Assembly: GCA_017522345.1 (NCBI GenBank)
Contig: JAFWZN010000110.1
Coordinates: 1-36,183, forward strand
DNA length: 36,183 bases
Origin: Clostridia bacterium
Lineage (GTDB): Bacteria > Bacillota > Clostridia > Christensenellales > Aristaeellaceae
Direction of reading: 5' to 3'
Made by a program: the position numbers and the translations under genes. Shown in pieces: positions 8,699 through 17,331 of the stretch; the first letter of the stretch is position 1; each line of letters begins with the position of its first letter. The notes beneath the pieces were generated by a model. It did no database searches, had not been told where the DNA came from, and saw nothing but the letters and a program-made list of their open reading frames with translations.

Positions 8699-9415
8699 TT
8701 AATAGCGAATTCTGTTTTGATAGCCAGTCAAGAGATGTTCGTGGTACAGGTGCGAGTCGTTTCCTGAGGTGAATACGAGGGGGATTACGTAGCCGTGGTC
8801 TTCCCTGAACTCGATTACGGTTAAGGAGGAATGGGTGAGTCCAAAATGCACGGAGAATTCGGGATAGGGGATATCGAGGATGCAGCTTAAGAATGCTGCG
8901 CCAAAGCCTTCGTGAGCAAAAAGGGCTACGCGCTCATTGGTGGGATTTATGGCTTTAAAGAGGTTTTTTTCGCTCAGATGCTCGTAGCCTAAGGAGAGAA
9001 GAAACTTATCCGCCTCATTTTGAATGCGCGCTAAGCCTTTTTCAAGATGGTATTTTTCAATATCGGGATGCGTGTACCATTTTTCGCCGAGCGAGCGGAT
9101 TTCTCTGCTCACAAAGAGCTGGGCTGTCGGCGGATAGCGGAATGCCCATGTGCGTCCGCCGTCGGGTTTGTCCACGCAAAGCTGATCCCATGCATGGGAT
9201 TCGTTACACCAGTCCAGCTGCGTGATGGGCTTTTTGCAGATTTCTGCGGTTGGAATGGCCGTTTGATAGGCGCGCGTTGAGGTGGATGCGAATATCTTAT
9301 CGATGCCTTGAAGCGCTATGCGCCTTGCAACAGCCTCGGCTTGTCTTTGACCAAGGGGCGTTAATTGATCGGGATCGTAAATCGGGTCGCCGTGGCGGAC
9401 GAAATATAAAAGCAC
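8699..9415 (-). CDS. Histidine phosphatase family protein
   Basis: A 238-residue cytosolic protein of the phosphoglycerate-mutase-like histidine phosphatase superfamily. The N-terminus has the catalytic motif FVRHGDP (RHG) and the second His lies in FAHEGFGAAF (about residue 168). The pattern ASTSTRAYQTAIPTAE is the usual phosphate-binding segment. The substrate cannot be told. The start is a GTG at 9415, supported by AAGGAGG 7 nt before it. It is a single gene pointing toward the spc operon, with a perfect -10 promoter upstream and the bidirectional terminator at 8592 downstream. Confidence 0.9.
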   Translation of the reverse strand: MLLYFVRHGDPIYDPDQLTPLGQRQAEAVARRIALQGIDKIFASTSTRAYQTAIPTAEICKKPITQLDWCNESHAWDQLCVDKPDGGRTWAFRYPPTAQLFVSREIRSLGEKWYTHPDIEKYHLEKGLARIQNEADKFLLSLGYEHLSEKNLFKAINPTNERVALFAHEGFGAAFLSCILDIPYPEFSVHFGLTHSSLTVIEFREDHGYVIPLVFTSGNDSHLYHEHLLTGYQNRIRY

Positions 9416-9450
9416 GGGTATGCCTCCTTGTACTGTAATGGATGGTTTTC

Positions 9451-9478
9451 ATTATAGCAAATATGAAAAGCAAGTCAA
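9451..9478 (-). promoter_or_regulatory. Promoter of the histidine phosphatase gene
   Basis: Read on the minus strand: TTGACT, a 16-nt spacer, then TATAAT, followed by the GTG start of the phosphatase about 35 nt downstream. This is a near-consensus housekeeping promoter. Confidence 0.8.
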
Positions 9479-9512
9479 GAATAACAAGGACGCGGATTTA
9501 ATTAAAAAAGAA

Positions 9513-9541
9513 TTGCGTTTTGTTTTCAAATTGTGTATAAT
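9513..9541 (+). promoter_or_regulatory. Promoter of the sugar-transferase fusion gene
   Basis: TTGCGT, a 17-nt spacer, TATAAT. The -10 is perfect and the -35 matches 4 of 6. It leaves a leader of about 60 nt before the ATG at 9607. It is back to back with the phosphatase promoter. Confidence 0.7.
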
Positions 9542-9606
9542 GATAATGTATCATTGGAGGGCTGTGTGCTCTGATTTACTTTTTTACGATCCAGGAAGTG
9601 TAGTGT

Positions 9607-11817
9607 ATGTACAAAAGCATCGGTAAGCATATGCTGATACAGCTGACGAAGCTTATCAATATCCTCGGAAGCGCATATTTTTTCTGGAATGCGTGGCATT
9701 TTTATTATTCTCCAAGATTTCAGATTGGTCAGATCGGCTATGGCGACATATTGGTTATTCTCGTTTACTGCATTATTCAGTTTCTGCTCAATAAAACCTA
9801 CAGCGCCTATGACATCGGAAATGCGCGGGCATGGTCGCTGTTTTGTTCGCTGTGTCTGGCGGACGGCGTCGGGCTTTCTATTTATATCCTAATCATGTGG
9901 ATTGGATGGTTTGACATCCCGAATCCATTCCCATTAATGGCTGTTTTCGGCGTTCAGGTGGTATGGAACGCGCTGTGGAGCGTATTTGTCAACCGCCTTT
10001 ATTTCAGGTTATACAAGGCAAAAAAGAGCGCGATTATCTACAAGGACGATTCAGACTTATTTAAATTTCGGGAAATGGATCGCTACGGACGAAGATTTGA
10101 GGTGGTTAAGCACATCAAAGATCCGGCGGACATAAAGAGCATCAAAAAAGAACTGGACGGGATTGACGCGGTTTTTGTAATCGGAATTGACGCTACGATT
10201 CGAAATGAACTGGCCGAGTATTTGATTGACAAACGCATCGTCGGCTATTTTGTGCCGCATGTCGGCGATGTTATATTGGCGGGCGCACGGAACCTGCATC
10301 TTTTTGCGACGCCTACCATGTGCGTAAGCCGTGCGGAGCTTTCGCCGGAGTACATGGCGCTTAAGCGTGTTATGGACGTCGTTGTGTCGATGCTTGGCAT
10401 TATCATCTTAAGCCCCGTTATGCTGATTACGGCTCTTGCCGTTAAGTGCTGCGACGGCGGTCCCGTGTTTTACAGGCAGGAACGGCTGACCAAGGACAGG
10501 CAGATTTTTCAGATTCTGAAATTCAGAAGCATGTCTGTAGATGCGGAGAAGGATGGCGTCGCGAGGCTTGCCGTGAAGTCGGACAGCCGCATTACGCCCG
10601 TTGGGCGAATCATCCGCGCTTGCCGGCTTGACGAGCTTCCGCAGCTTTTCAACATTCTTGAAGGCAGCATGACGCTGGTCGGGCCTCGCCCGGAGCGGCC
10701 TGAAATCGCTGAAAGGTATGAAAAGGAATTGCCCTCCTTTGCGCTGAGGCTGCAGGTGAAGGCGGGGCTTACGGGTTATGCGCAGATATACGGCAGATAC
10801 AATACACATCCGCGCGACAAGCTGCAGATGGATTTATTGTATATCAATTCCATGTCGATCATCCGGGACATTCGATTGCTGTTTGCGACCATTAAGATTC
10901 TTTTTCAAAAGGACAGCACGCTGGGCGTGAACGAAGGGCAGACAAATGCGTTTATCGATAAGGCGCAGGAGATTTCGTGCGAGATGAGCGGCGTTCAGCT
11001 TCCGCCGTACTCTGTGCTTATGTCGGTTTATTACAAGGACAAGGCCGAGCATTTCAAAGCTGCCATCCAGAGCATGATCGACCAGACGGTCAGCTCGGAT
11101 GAATTTGTCATTGTGTGCGACGGCCCTTTGAATGACGAGCTTGAAAAGGTTCTTTCATGGGCATCCGCGACGCTTCAGGAGAAGCTGAAAATCGTGCGGA
11201 TTGCCGAAAATGGCGGGCTTGGCAAGGCGCTTAACAAGGGTGCTCAGTTCTGTACGAACGAATTTGTCGCCCGAATGGATGCGGACGATATATCGCTTCC
11301 GAACCGATGCGAGCTGCAGCTGAGAGCATTTTTGGAGCATCCCGATGTGTCGGTCATGAGCGGAATCATTGAGGAGTTCTCAAAGGATGTATCGCTTGTC
11401 ATGGCGCGGCGCGTGCTTCCTGAAAAGCATGAGGAGATACTGGAATTCGCCAAATCGCGCAATCCCTTCAATCATCCCTGCGTTATGTTCAGAAAAAGCG
11501 CGGTGGATCGTGCAGGCGGCTACAAGGATATGCGCTTGCTGGAGGATTATTACCTTTGGGTGCAGATGCTTTTAAACGGCGAAAAGGGCATGAATCTGCC
11601 GATTCCGCTGCTTCGCATGCGGGCGGGCTACGGCATGTATAAGCGCAGAGGCGGCTTTAAGTATGCGATGTCGCAAATCAGGTTGTTTTCCTATATGAAG
11701 GAAAGAAAAATGATTTCAAGAACGCAATTTTTAATCAGCGTGACAATGCGTTCGATCTCATCGCTTCTGCCTGCGTTTGTGCGGTATTTCCTTTTTATGC
11801 AGCTTTTAAGAGAATAA
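9607..11817 (+). CDS. Fused undecaprenyl-phosphate sugar phosphotransferase and GT2 glycosyltransferase
   Basis: A 736-residue, two-enzyme protein. Residues about 1-240 have several hydrophobic segments and a soluble stretch. From about 252 a bacterial sugar transferase domain (WbaP/PglC type) begins with LKRVMDVVVSMLGIIILSP, then GGPVFYRQERL, FQILKFRSM, RLDELPQLFNILEGSM-TLVGPRPE and GLTGYAQIYGRYNT. Such enzymes put a sugar-1-phosphate on undecaprenyl phosphate at the inner face of the membrane. From about 466 a GT-A family 2 glycosyltransferase follows (YSVLMSVYYKDKAEHFKAAI, with the metal site MDADD at 557-561). The fusion suggests that priming and the next transfer are done by one polypeptide in envelope glycopolymer synthesis. 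The start ATG follows AGGAAG at 8 nt. A terminator follows directly. Confidence 0.9.
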   Translation: MYKSIGKHMLIQLTKLINILGSAYFFWNAWHFYYSPRFQIGQIGYGDILVILVYCIIQFLLNKTYSAYDIGNARAWSLFCSLCLADGVGLSIYILIMWIGWFDIPNPFPLMAVFGVQVVWNALWSVFVNRLYFRLYKAKKSAIIYKDDSDLFKFREMDRYGRRFEVVKHIKDPADIKSIKKELDGIDAVFVIGIDATIRNELAEYLIDKRIVGYFVPHVGDVILAGARNLHLFATPTMCVSRAELSPEYMALKRVMDVVVSMLGIIILSPVMLITALAVKCCDGGPVFYRQERLTKDRQIFQILKFRSMSVDAEKDGVARLAVKSDSRITPVGRIIRACRLDELPQLFNILEGSMTLVGPRPERPEIAERYEKELPSFALRLQVKAGLTGYAQIYGRYNTHPRDKLQMDLLYINSMSIIRDIRLLFATIKILFQKDSTLGVNEGQTNAFIDKAQEISCEMSGVQLPPYSVLMSVYYKDKAEHFKAAIQSMIDQTVSSDEFVIVCDGPLNDELEKVLSWASATLQEKLKIVRIAENGGLGKALNKGAQFCTNEFVARMDADDISLPNRCELQLRAFLEHPDVSVMSGIIEEFSKDVSLVMARRVLPEKHEEILEFAKSRNPFNHPCVMFRKSAVDRAGGYKDMRLLEDYYLWVQMLLNGEKGMNLPIPLLRMRAGYGMYKRRGGFKYAMSQIRLFSYMKERKMISRTQFLISVTMRSISSLLPAFVRYFLFMQLLRE

Positions 11818-11857
11818 GAAAATCGCCTTGCCGAAATCAATCGGCGAGGCGATTTTT
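11818..11857. terminator. Bidirectional terminator between convergent genes
   Basis: AAAATCGCCTTGCCGA, loop AATCAA, TCGGCGAGGCGATTTTT: a 16-bp stem with a single G-T pair, A-rich on one side and T-rich on the other. It lies just after the stop of the plus-strand fusion gene and just after the stop of the minus-strand nucleotidyltransferase gene. Confidence 0.93.
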
Positions 11858-11861
11858 GAAC

Positions 11862-12599
11862 TTATTTCCAGGTTTTTTGGATTTCGTTGTACATTTTTAC
11901 GGTTCCGATGTCCACGCATTCGCCTTCGTAAATGTGGGCGCGCACTTCCTTTTTCTTATACAGCCACTCCGGGAAGTGACCGGGAGAGTCAGGATTATTG
12001 CCCTCTTCGATATACTTTTTGAAAAGCGGAAGCGTTTCGCGCGCGTAGATGTATTCTGCAAAGGCGGCGATGTCTGTCTTGGGGTTCTCGGGCTTTTCCT
12101 CAAGATCGATCACGCGGGAATTTGCATCGAGCTGCAAAATCGCGTAGCGTTTGCGTTCCTCGGGATCGGGGAGCCTGCCGGTTAAAAGAAGGTCGCATTT
12201 GTGGGACCTGAAATCCTTGAAATAGTCCGTAAGCTTTATGGATAAGAGATTGTCGGATGCGGCGACAAACAAATCGTCGTCGATTTTGGCATTTTCAAGC
12301 ACGAACAGAATATCGCCGATCGCGCCCAGACGGTTTTCGTTAGAGGTCGTTTGGTCATTCCAGACGATGATTCTCTGCCGATAATCGGACTTGACCGCTT
12401 CAGCCCAGTTTGACAGCTGGTCATAAAAGCGAGCGTTGGAAACGATGTGAATCTCATCAATGTCCGCTTCGTCTGTGAACGCGTCCAAAAGATGCTCAAG
12501 AATTCGTTTCTTGCCAACCGTCAGAAGCGCTTTGGGCATGTTCTCAGTTAAAGGATACAGGCGCGTTGCGTAACCTGCGGCCAAAATAATCGCTTTCAT
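11862..12599 (-). CDS. Nucleotidyltransferase (LicC-like or sugar-phosphate type)
   Basis: A 245-residue GT-A-fold nucleotidyltransferase. The N-terminus MKAIILAAGYATRLYPLTEN followed by MPKALLTVGKKRILEHLLD is the NTP-binding signature of this superfamily. An Asp pair comes at AASDNL, and EEKPENPK lies later. It activates a phosphorylated small molecule with NTP; candidates are sugar-1-phosphate or phosphocholine (LicC-like), and the sequence alone does not decide. I use the ATG at 12599 rather than a GTG at 12605, since AAGGAGG lies 8 nt before the ATG but only 2 nt before the GTG. It lies downstream of the sulfatase on the same strand, probably in one transcript. Confidence 0.82.
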   Translation of the reverse strand: MKAIILAAGYATRLYPLTENMPKALLTVGKKRILEHLLDAFTDEADIDEIHIVSNARFYDQLSNWAEAVKSDYRQRIIVWNDQTTSNENRLGAIGDILFVLENAKIDDDLFVAASDNLLSIKLTDYFKDFRSHKCDLLLTGRLPDPEERKRYAILQLDANSRVIDLEEKPENPKTDIAAFAEYIYARETLPLFKKYIEEGNNPDSPGHFPEWLYKKKEVRAHIYEGECVDIGTVKMYNEIQKTWK

Positions 12600-12687
12600 G
12601 CTCACAACCTCCTTACTGCTTAGAATATTATATCATAAAATCCATTCATTGTCCACCGAAGAAGGAAGCTGTTTTAGAGAGCTTTTT

Positions 12688-14217
12688 CTAAGATTTTTTT
12701 CTGCGAACGGGCGGGGGAGTGGAATAGCCCTTTACGCGCGTGGCCTCCTTCATTTCAAGGCCGGTCATGTAGTCGAGCTGGCGGGGTTCAAATTCTTCGT
12801 GCTCCCGCTGGCGCGTCATGCAGGTGTAATCCCACGTTGCGTCAAGCGCGTCTGTTCGCCACGGTCTTCTCTCCCACCAATAGCCGCGGAAGGGATCGCG
12901 CGTGACGTTCATCCAATCCAGAAGCTCGTCGTGCATCTGATCTCGAATATCGGCGTAGGCAGGATTGTCAATCTGATTAACCATTTCATCGGGATCGGTT
13001 TCAAGATCGTAGAATTCGTCCTCGCAAAGAAGATTGACGGAAAGCTTATATCGGTTATTGATCGCGCCTCGCATGGGCTGGAAGCCGCCGAAGCCGTCGT
13101 GGTCCACTTCGTAGCGTCCGAACTCCAAAAACACGGTTTCCGGGGTGTAGTCCGGTTTGAAAATACGCCTGAGGCTCTTTCCTTCGATCCATTTGGCTTC
13201 GGGAAGATTGAAATAATCAAGAAGCGTGGGCGTAATGTCGATGTGGCTTACGGGATAGGGGAAGACTTCGCCGGCATTCGTTAGCCCCGGCCAGCGCAGG
13301 ATAAAAGGAATGCGCGTGATTTCATCATACAGGCAGGGCCCTTTGGCGAACAGGCGGTGAGAAGAAATCGCGTCGCCGTGATCAGAGGTATAAAGCACAA
13401 ACGCGTCCTTTGCGCACTTGTCGATTTCATTAAGCACGCGGCCGATTTCGCTGTCGATATAGGAATTGCAGCCGAAAAAGTGTCTCAGTCCGTCGCCGCC
13501 CAGCGACTTGGGCGCCGGCGTGTTCAGGCGATCCTGCGCCCACGCCTTCTGGCTGGAAGGCTTGCCCTCAAGCGTATCGTCCACGTTTTTGCTTCTGGGA
13601 AATTCAAAATCACGAAACAGCTCGGGATAAGGCTTGGGGCAGAGCGCAGGGTCGTGGGGTTCATCGTAGGAAACGACGAGAAGGAAGTCCTCATCTTTAT
13701 ATTGATTCAGAAACTTAAGCGCTCGATCGGTGACGCGCGCGCCGAAGGTGAATTCGCGCGGAACGCCTTCTTCGGTATCTACGTTGTTTGCGTTTCGGCT
13801 GTAAAGACGTTCTTCCTCCGAAAGCTCGCTTAAATACGTCTTCATGTCATACCAGTATTCCTCGTCCCAGCCGTCAGGGCAGCGTCCGAGGCCGAAATAG
13901 TCGCCGCCGTCCAGATGCCATTTTCCGATAAAGGCGCAGTGAACGCCCTGAGGCGTCAGACGCTGGGCAACGGTTTTTACGTTTTCATAAAGCGCCACGC
14001 TGTTTGTCCAGCTGCCGTTTGAGTGCGGGTAAAGGCCGGTAAAAATGGCGGAACGCGCCGGACCGCATACGGGCTGGGTAGTATACGCCTTTTCGAAGCG
14101 GAGCGCCGTCTCGGCGAATGCGTCGAGAAAGGGCGTTCGCATCTCGGGATATTTATAACATCCAACCATGTCGTACCTTTGCGAATCCGTCATGATGATA
14201 ATGGCTTGATTGGGCAT
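12688..14217 (-). CDS. Sulfatase family protein (type I, Cys-type formylglycine site)
   Basis: A 509-residue member of the alkaline phosphatase/sulfatase superfamily. The active-site signature PVCGPARSAIFTG has Cys51 in the CxPxR context that is changed to formylglycine in type I sulfatases; in anaerobes this needs a radical-SAM maturase, not seen here. Metal ligands appear in IIIMTDSQRYD (Asp11) and YTSDHGDAISSH (about residue 278), and IGKWHLDGG carries the usual Lys-His. There is no signal peptide, so a cytosolic place is likely. The substrate is unknown: sulfated sugars or choline sulfate are options, and phosphoester substrates are possible in this superfamily. The start ATG follows AAGGAGG. 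The stop is TAG, with a TGA 14 codons further. Confidence 0.88.
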   Translation of the reverse strand: MPNQAIIIMTDSQRYDMVGCYKYPEMRTPFLDAFAETALRFEKAYTTQPVCGPARSAIFTGLYPHSNGSWTNSVALYENVKTVAQRLTPQGVHCAFIGKWHLDGGDYFGLGRCPDGWDEEYWYDMKTYLSELSEEERLYSRNANNVDTEEGVPREFTFGARVTDRALKFLNQYKDEDFLLVVSYDEPHDPALCPKPYPELFRDFEFPRSKNVDDTLEGKPSSQKAWAQDRLNTPAPKSLGGDGLRHFFGCNSYIDSEIGRVLNEIDKCAKDAFVLYTSDHGDAISSHRLFAKGPCLYDEITRIPFILRWPGLTNAGEVFPYPVSHIDITPTLLDYFNLPEAKWIEGKSLRRIFKPDYTPETVFLEFGRYEVDHDGFGGFQPMRGAINNRYKLSVNLLCEDEFYDLETDPDEMVNQIDNPAYADIRDQMHDELLDWMNVTRDPFRGYWWERRPWRTDALDATWDYTCMTRQREHEEFEPRQLDYMTGLEMKEATRVKGYSTPPPVRRKKS

Positions 14218-14250
14218 GATGGCGCCTCCTTACCGTATTTAATCAAGCAT

Positions 14251-14279
14251 ATTATACCATTTCTGAACTGTTCGGGCAA
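14251..14279 (-). promoter_or_regulatory. Promoter of the sulfatase gene
   Basis: On the minus strand: TTGCCC, 17 nt, TATAAT, with the -10 perfect. It is divergent from the MBOAT promoter, and the two -35 boxes are about 11 nt apart, so a regulator bound between them could act on both operons. Confidence 0.7.
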
Positions 14280-14290
14280 GATGCGCACGA

Positions 14291-14319
14291 TTGACAGAAC
14301 ATATTTTGAGACGTATAAT
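14291..14319 (+). promoter_or_regulatory. Consensus promoter of the MBOAT-DHHW-RCC1-FkbH-ACP operon
   Basis: TTGACA, a 17-nt spacer and TATAAT: a perfect match to the housekeeping consensus. It leaves a leader of about 40 nt before the MBOAT ATG. No other promoter of this quality is seen before 20841, which fits one long transcript for the five genes. Confidence 0.88.
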
Positions 14320-14366
14320 AGAATAGCGTTTATATTGGATCATTTCATGCTTGGGGGTTTCGCTGT

Positions 14367-15851
14367 ATGGTATTTTCCAGCCTTACGTACTTGCTCTTCT
14401 TTATGCCGCTGGTGCTGGGGCTTTATTTTCTTAAGAATAATGTTCGCTGGAGAAACGGAATCCTGCTCGTTTCGTCGCTCGTTTTCTATGGATGGAGCGA
14501 CCCTGTTTGGATTCTGGCAATGCTGTTTTCGACATTTTTGAACTTTTACTGCGCGCTTGCGATCGCGAATACAGAAAATGCAGGCAGAAAAAAGCTTTTT
14601 CTTGTGATTTCGCTTCTGGGCTCTTTGGGCTTTTTATTCTATTTTAAATACAGCGCGTTTACGGTCAATACGATTCTCGCCGTTTTCGGTTCCGCCCGGC
14701 GCGTGGCGTCGCCGGTTTTGCCCATTGGCATCTCCTTTTACACCTTTCAGGTGCTTTCCTATACGCTGGACGTCTATTGGGAGAAAACGCCTGTTCAGAA
14801 AAAGCCCTTGCGGCTGCTTTTATACGTGTGCTGCTTTCCGCAGCTGATTGCCGGCCCAATTGTCCGGTATCAGGACGTTGAAAAGCGGCTGGGCGCAAGA
14901 TATACCTCGCCCGACGATTTTCAGGCAGGTATGCGCCGCTTTGTCGTGGGCCTTGGAAAAAAGGTGCTGCTTGCCAATATTGCGGGCAAGGCGATGTCGG
15001 AGCTGGTCTTAGCGGGCTCCGGCGCGCAGGTATCGGTTGCAGGCGCATGGATGGCTGCGTTTTTATACGCGCTTCAGATTTATTTTGACTTTTCCGCCTA
15101 TTCTGATATGGCGATCGGCATGGGCAGAATCTTTGGCTTCACCTATCTTGAAAACTTCAACTATCCCTATATTTCAAGATCCGCAGGCGAGTTTTTCCGC
15201 CGCTGGCACATTTCTCTTGGAACGTGGTACAGAGAGTACCTGATGTATCCTTTAATGCGTTCCAAGTGGCTCACGAAACTGAGCCTTAAAAAGAGCAAAA
15301 AGCATTCCCGCATGTATTACAGAAACATGGCGACGATTATCTGCACGCTGATTGTTTGGGCGACGACGGGGCTTTGGCACGGCGCGAACTGGAATTTTAT
15401 TGTCTGGGGTCTTTACTACGGCGTGATGATGGTTGTTGAAAAATTTGTGTTCGGAAAAATACTGTCCAAGACGCCCGAGATCATCAAGTGGTTTTTGACC
15501 ATGATCGTGGTTCTGGTTGGATATGTCATTTTCTATTATACGGATTTTTCCCTCGTCATCGAGCATGTGCTTGCAATGATCGGCCTTTCGACGAAAGGCG
15601 GGCTTCACGCTATAAGCCTTATCGATGAAAGCGTCGTTCGGGTGTTCAACACCTATTGCGTATTTATGATCATTGCGTCCCTTTGCTGTCTGCCGTTTAA
15701 GGACGCGTATGAAAAGGTTCTTCAAAGCAGGAAGAAGCATCGCGTAGTTTTTGATGCGCTCGGTACGGTTGCGCTCACGGCAATATTGATTCTTTCCGTA
15801 TTGTTTTTGGTAGGCGAAAGCTTTAATCCGTTTATCTATTTCCGCTTTTAA
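14367..15851 (+). CDS. MBOAT-family membrane O-acyltransferase (AlgI/DltB-like)
   Basis: A 494-residue, multi-pass membrane protein. The start MVFSSLTYLLFFMPLVLGLY and the block LPIGISFYTFQVLSYTLDVY are typical of AlgI-type MBOAT proteins. GPIVRYQD follows, then FRRWHISLGTWYREYLMYPL with His281 and GLWHGANWNF with His338, the two histidines expected in the family. MBOAT proteins move an acyl group from a cytosolic donor (acyl-CoA or a carrier protein) to an acceptor on the outer side. Here a carrier protein gene and an AlgJ-like partner lie in the same operon. The next gene starts 14 nt later. Confidence 0.94.
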   Translation: MVFSSLTYLLFFMPLVLGLYFLKNNVRWRNGILLVSSLVFYGWSDPVWILAMLFSTFLNFYCALAIANTENAGRKKLFLVISLLGSLGFLFYFKYSAFTVNTILAVFGSARRVASPVLPIGISFYTFQVLSYTLDVYWEKTPVQKKPLRLLLYVCCFPQLIAGPIVRYQDVEKRLGARYTSPDDFQAGMRRFVVGLGKKVLLANIAGKAMSELVLAGSGAQVSVAGAWMAAFLYALQIYFDFSAYSDMAIGMGRIFGFTYLENFNYPYISRSAGEFFRRWHISLGTWYREYLMYPLMRSKWLTKLSLKKSKKHSRMYYRNMATIICTLIVWATTGLWHGANWNFIVWGLYYGVMMVVEKFVFGKILSKTPEIIKWFLTMIVVLVGYVIFYYTDFSLVIEHVLAMIGLSTKGGLHAISLIDESVVRVFNTYCVFMIIASLCCLPFKDAYEKVLQSRKKHRVVFDALGTVALTAILILSVLFLVGESFNPFIYFRF

Positions 15852-15865
15852 GCGTTGGAGGGTAT

Positions 15866-17317
15866 ATGAAACACCGCTTTTCATTTGTGCTTACGCTGTG
15901 GTGGGTGTTGATTCTGGGCATGCTGGCTGTTCTTATGCTCATTTTTGCGCCGAAGAACGAACGCGTGTCGGATATTGATAACCGCATGCTCGCGGGCGTT
16001 CCCGAGCTTACCAAAGAAACGTTTTTGTCCGCCGAGTTTATGCAGGGCGTGGACAGCTGGCTTTCGGACAGTTTTTTTGCGCGCGAAGAGATCGTTTCTC
16101 TGACCAAGGGACTTCTTGCTTCCACGGCTTTTGAAAGGTACGAGAAGGACATTGAAGCAGAGCTCGCCAAGGAGCAGGAGGAGGCCGAAAAAAAGCTTTT
16201 GGCGCAGGAAGAAAGCGAACAAAATCTTGATTCCGATGTAAATACGCAAGATGTTGCTCCAAGCGAGGAATCGGACGCGATTTCTCAAACGGATCAAGCC
16301 GGTCAGCCGGGCGAAAACGTCTTAACGGATGATTCGGAAGAAATTCCCGCGGAAGAGATTCCGGCGGAAGAAATCCCGGATGATGCAGCGGACGAGGAAG
16401 CGCCCAAGGAAGTCATTCGCGGAAGCGCCTATCTTTGGATGGAGATGACCGACGGCACGCGCGAAAACCTGTATACCTTTTCTGAAAAGAATATAAATAC
16501 CGTAGCAAAAATGCTGGATGCATACAGAGATGCGCTGGGCGAGGACGGAACGGTGCACTATATGCAGATTCCCTATTCGACCACGGCCTATCGGTGGCTG
16601 AACAACACGCACAAATATTGCGGATGGGGCAGCAATGTGGAGGATGCGCTCAGAAGCCGTGTCAAGAGCGGCGTGTACATTCACAATATTGCCGAGATTT
16701 TTGAAGAGCCGCTTAAAAACGGAGAATATCTCTATTACAGATCGGATCATCATTGGTCGCCCCGAGGCGCGGCGCTGGCCTGCAGCGCGATTATGGCGTC
16801 GCAGGGCTATCCCACGGTGGATTTCGACGATTACAATTATCTTGTTCATAATAAGTTCTACGGCTCGCTGTTTGACGCCTCCGCGCCCGAAAAGGTGAAG
16901 TCGGACACGCTGGAGATCTGGTATCCCAATCTGCCCGAAAGGCACTTTCTTGTTCAGCGGCTCACAAGGCTTGAAGAGCATGCGCTGATGGATTATGAAA
17001 GGAAAAATTACAGGGCGTATCTGTTTGGAACATTGGGCCCCTGGCGTCTGATTGATACCGGCTATTCCACGGGGCGAAACGCGCTGATTATCTCAGATTC
17101 CTACGGAACGGCATTCGCGCCGTTTCTGCTCCCATACTACGACACGGTTCTGATGACCGATTTAAGGCCCGACTACTACAACAAGACTTTAGCGGGCGCT
17201 TCGGTCAGAGAATACATTAAGCAGTATGATATCGACGACGTTTACATGGTTTTAAGCACAAATTCCGGCGTTCACAAGAAGTATTCGCTCAGCTATATGA
17301 TGAAATACCTGGATTAG
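15866..17317 (+). CDS. DHHW-family (AlgJ/DltD-like) membrane-anchored protein
   Basis: A 483-residue protein with one N-terminal membrane segment (FVLTLWWVLILGMLAVLML) and an extracellular body. RSDHHWSPRGAA holds the DHHW motif (D294-H295-H296-W297), and the later ISDSYGTAF gives a candidate nucleophile Ser412, an SGNH-like set as in AlgJ and DHHW proteins that work with MBOAT partners. Between residues about 100 and 185 lies an acidic low-complexity insert with EEIPA repeated, probably a flexible spacer. The ribosome binding site GGAGGG is unusually close to the ATG. The stop is TAG, and a TGA follows five codons on. It probably hands the acyl group to the outer glycopolymer. Confidence 0.9.
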   Translation: MKHRFSFVLTLWWVLILGMLAVLMLIFAPKNERVSDIDNRMLAGVPELTKETFLSAEFMQGVDSWLSDSFFAREEIVSLTKGLLASTAFERYEKDIEAELAKEQEEAEKKLLAQEESEQNLDSDVNTQDVAPSEESDAISQTDQAGQPGENVLTDDSEEIPAEEIPAEEIPDDAADEEAPKEVIRGSAYLWMEMTDGTRENLYTFSEKNINTVAKMLDAYRDALGEDGTVHYMQIPYSTTAYRWLNNTHKYCGWGSNVEDALRSRVKSGVYIHNIAEIFEEPLKNGEYLYYRSDHHWSPRGAALACSAIMASQGYPTVDFDDYNYLVHNKFYGSLFDASAPEKVKSDTLEIWYPNLPERHFLVQRLTRLEEHALMDYERKNYRAYLFGTLGPWRLIDTGYSTGRNALIISDSYGTAFAPFLLPYYDTVLMTDLRPDYYNKTLAGASVREYIKQYDIDDVYMVLSTNSGVHKKYSLSYMMKYLD

Positions 17318-17331
17318 GGCAGGATAGCGGT

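Noticed and set aside
12606..12690. Weak hairpin (AAGCT...AGCTT with T-run) after the sulfatase gene as a terminator
   Set aside because: The stem is only about 5 bp, and the nucleotidyltransferase on the same strand follows shortly; I regard read-through as likely.
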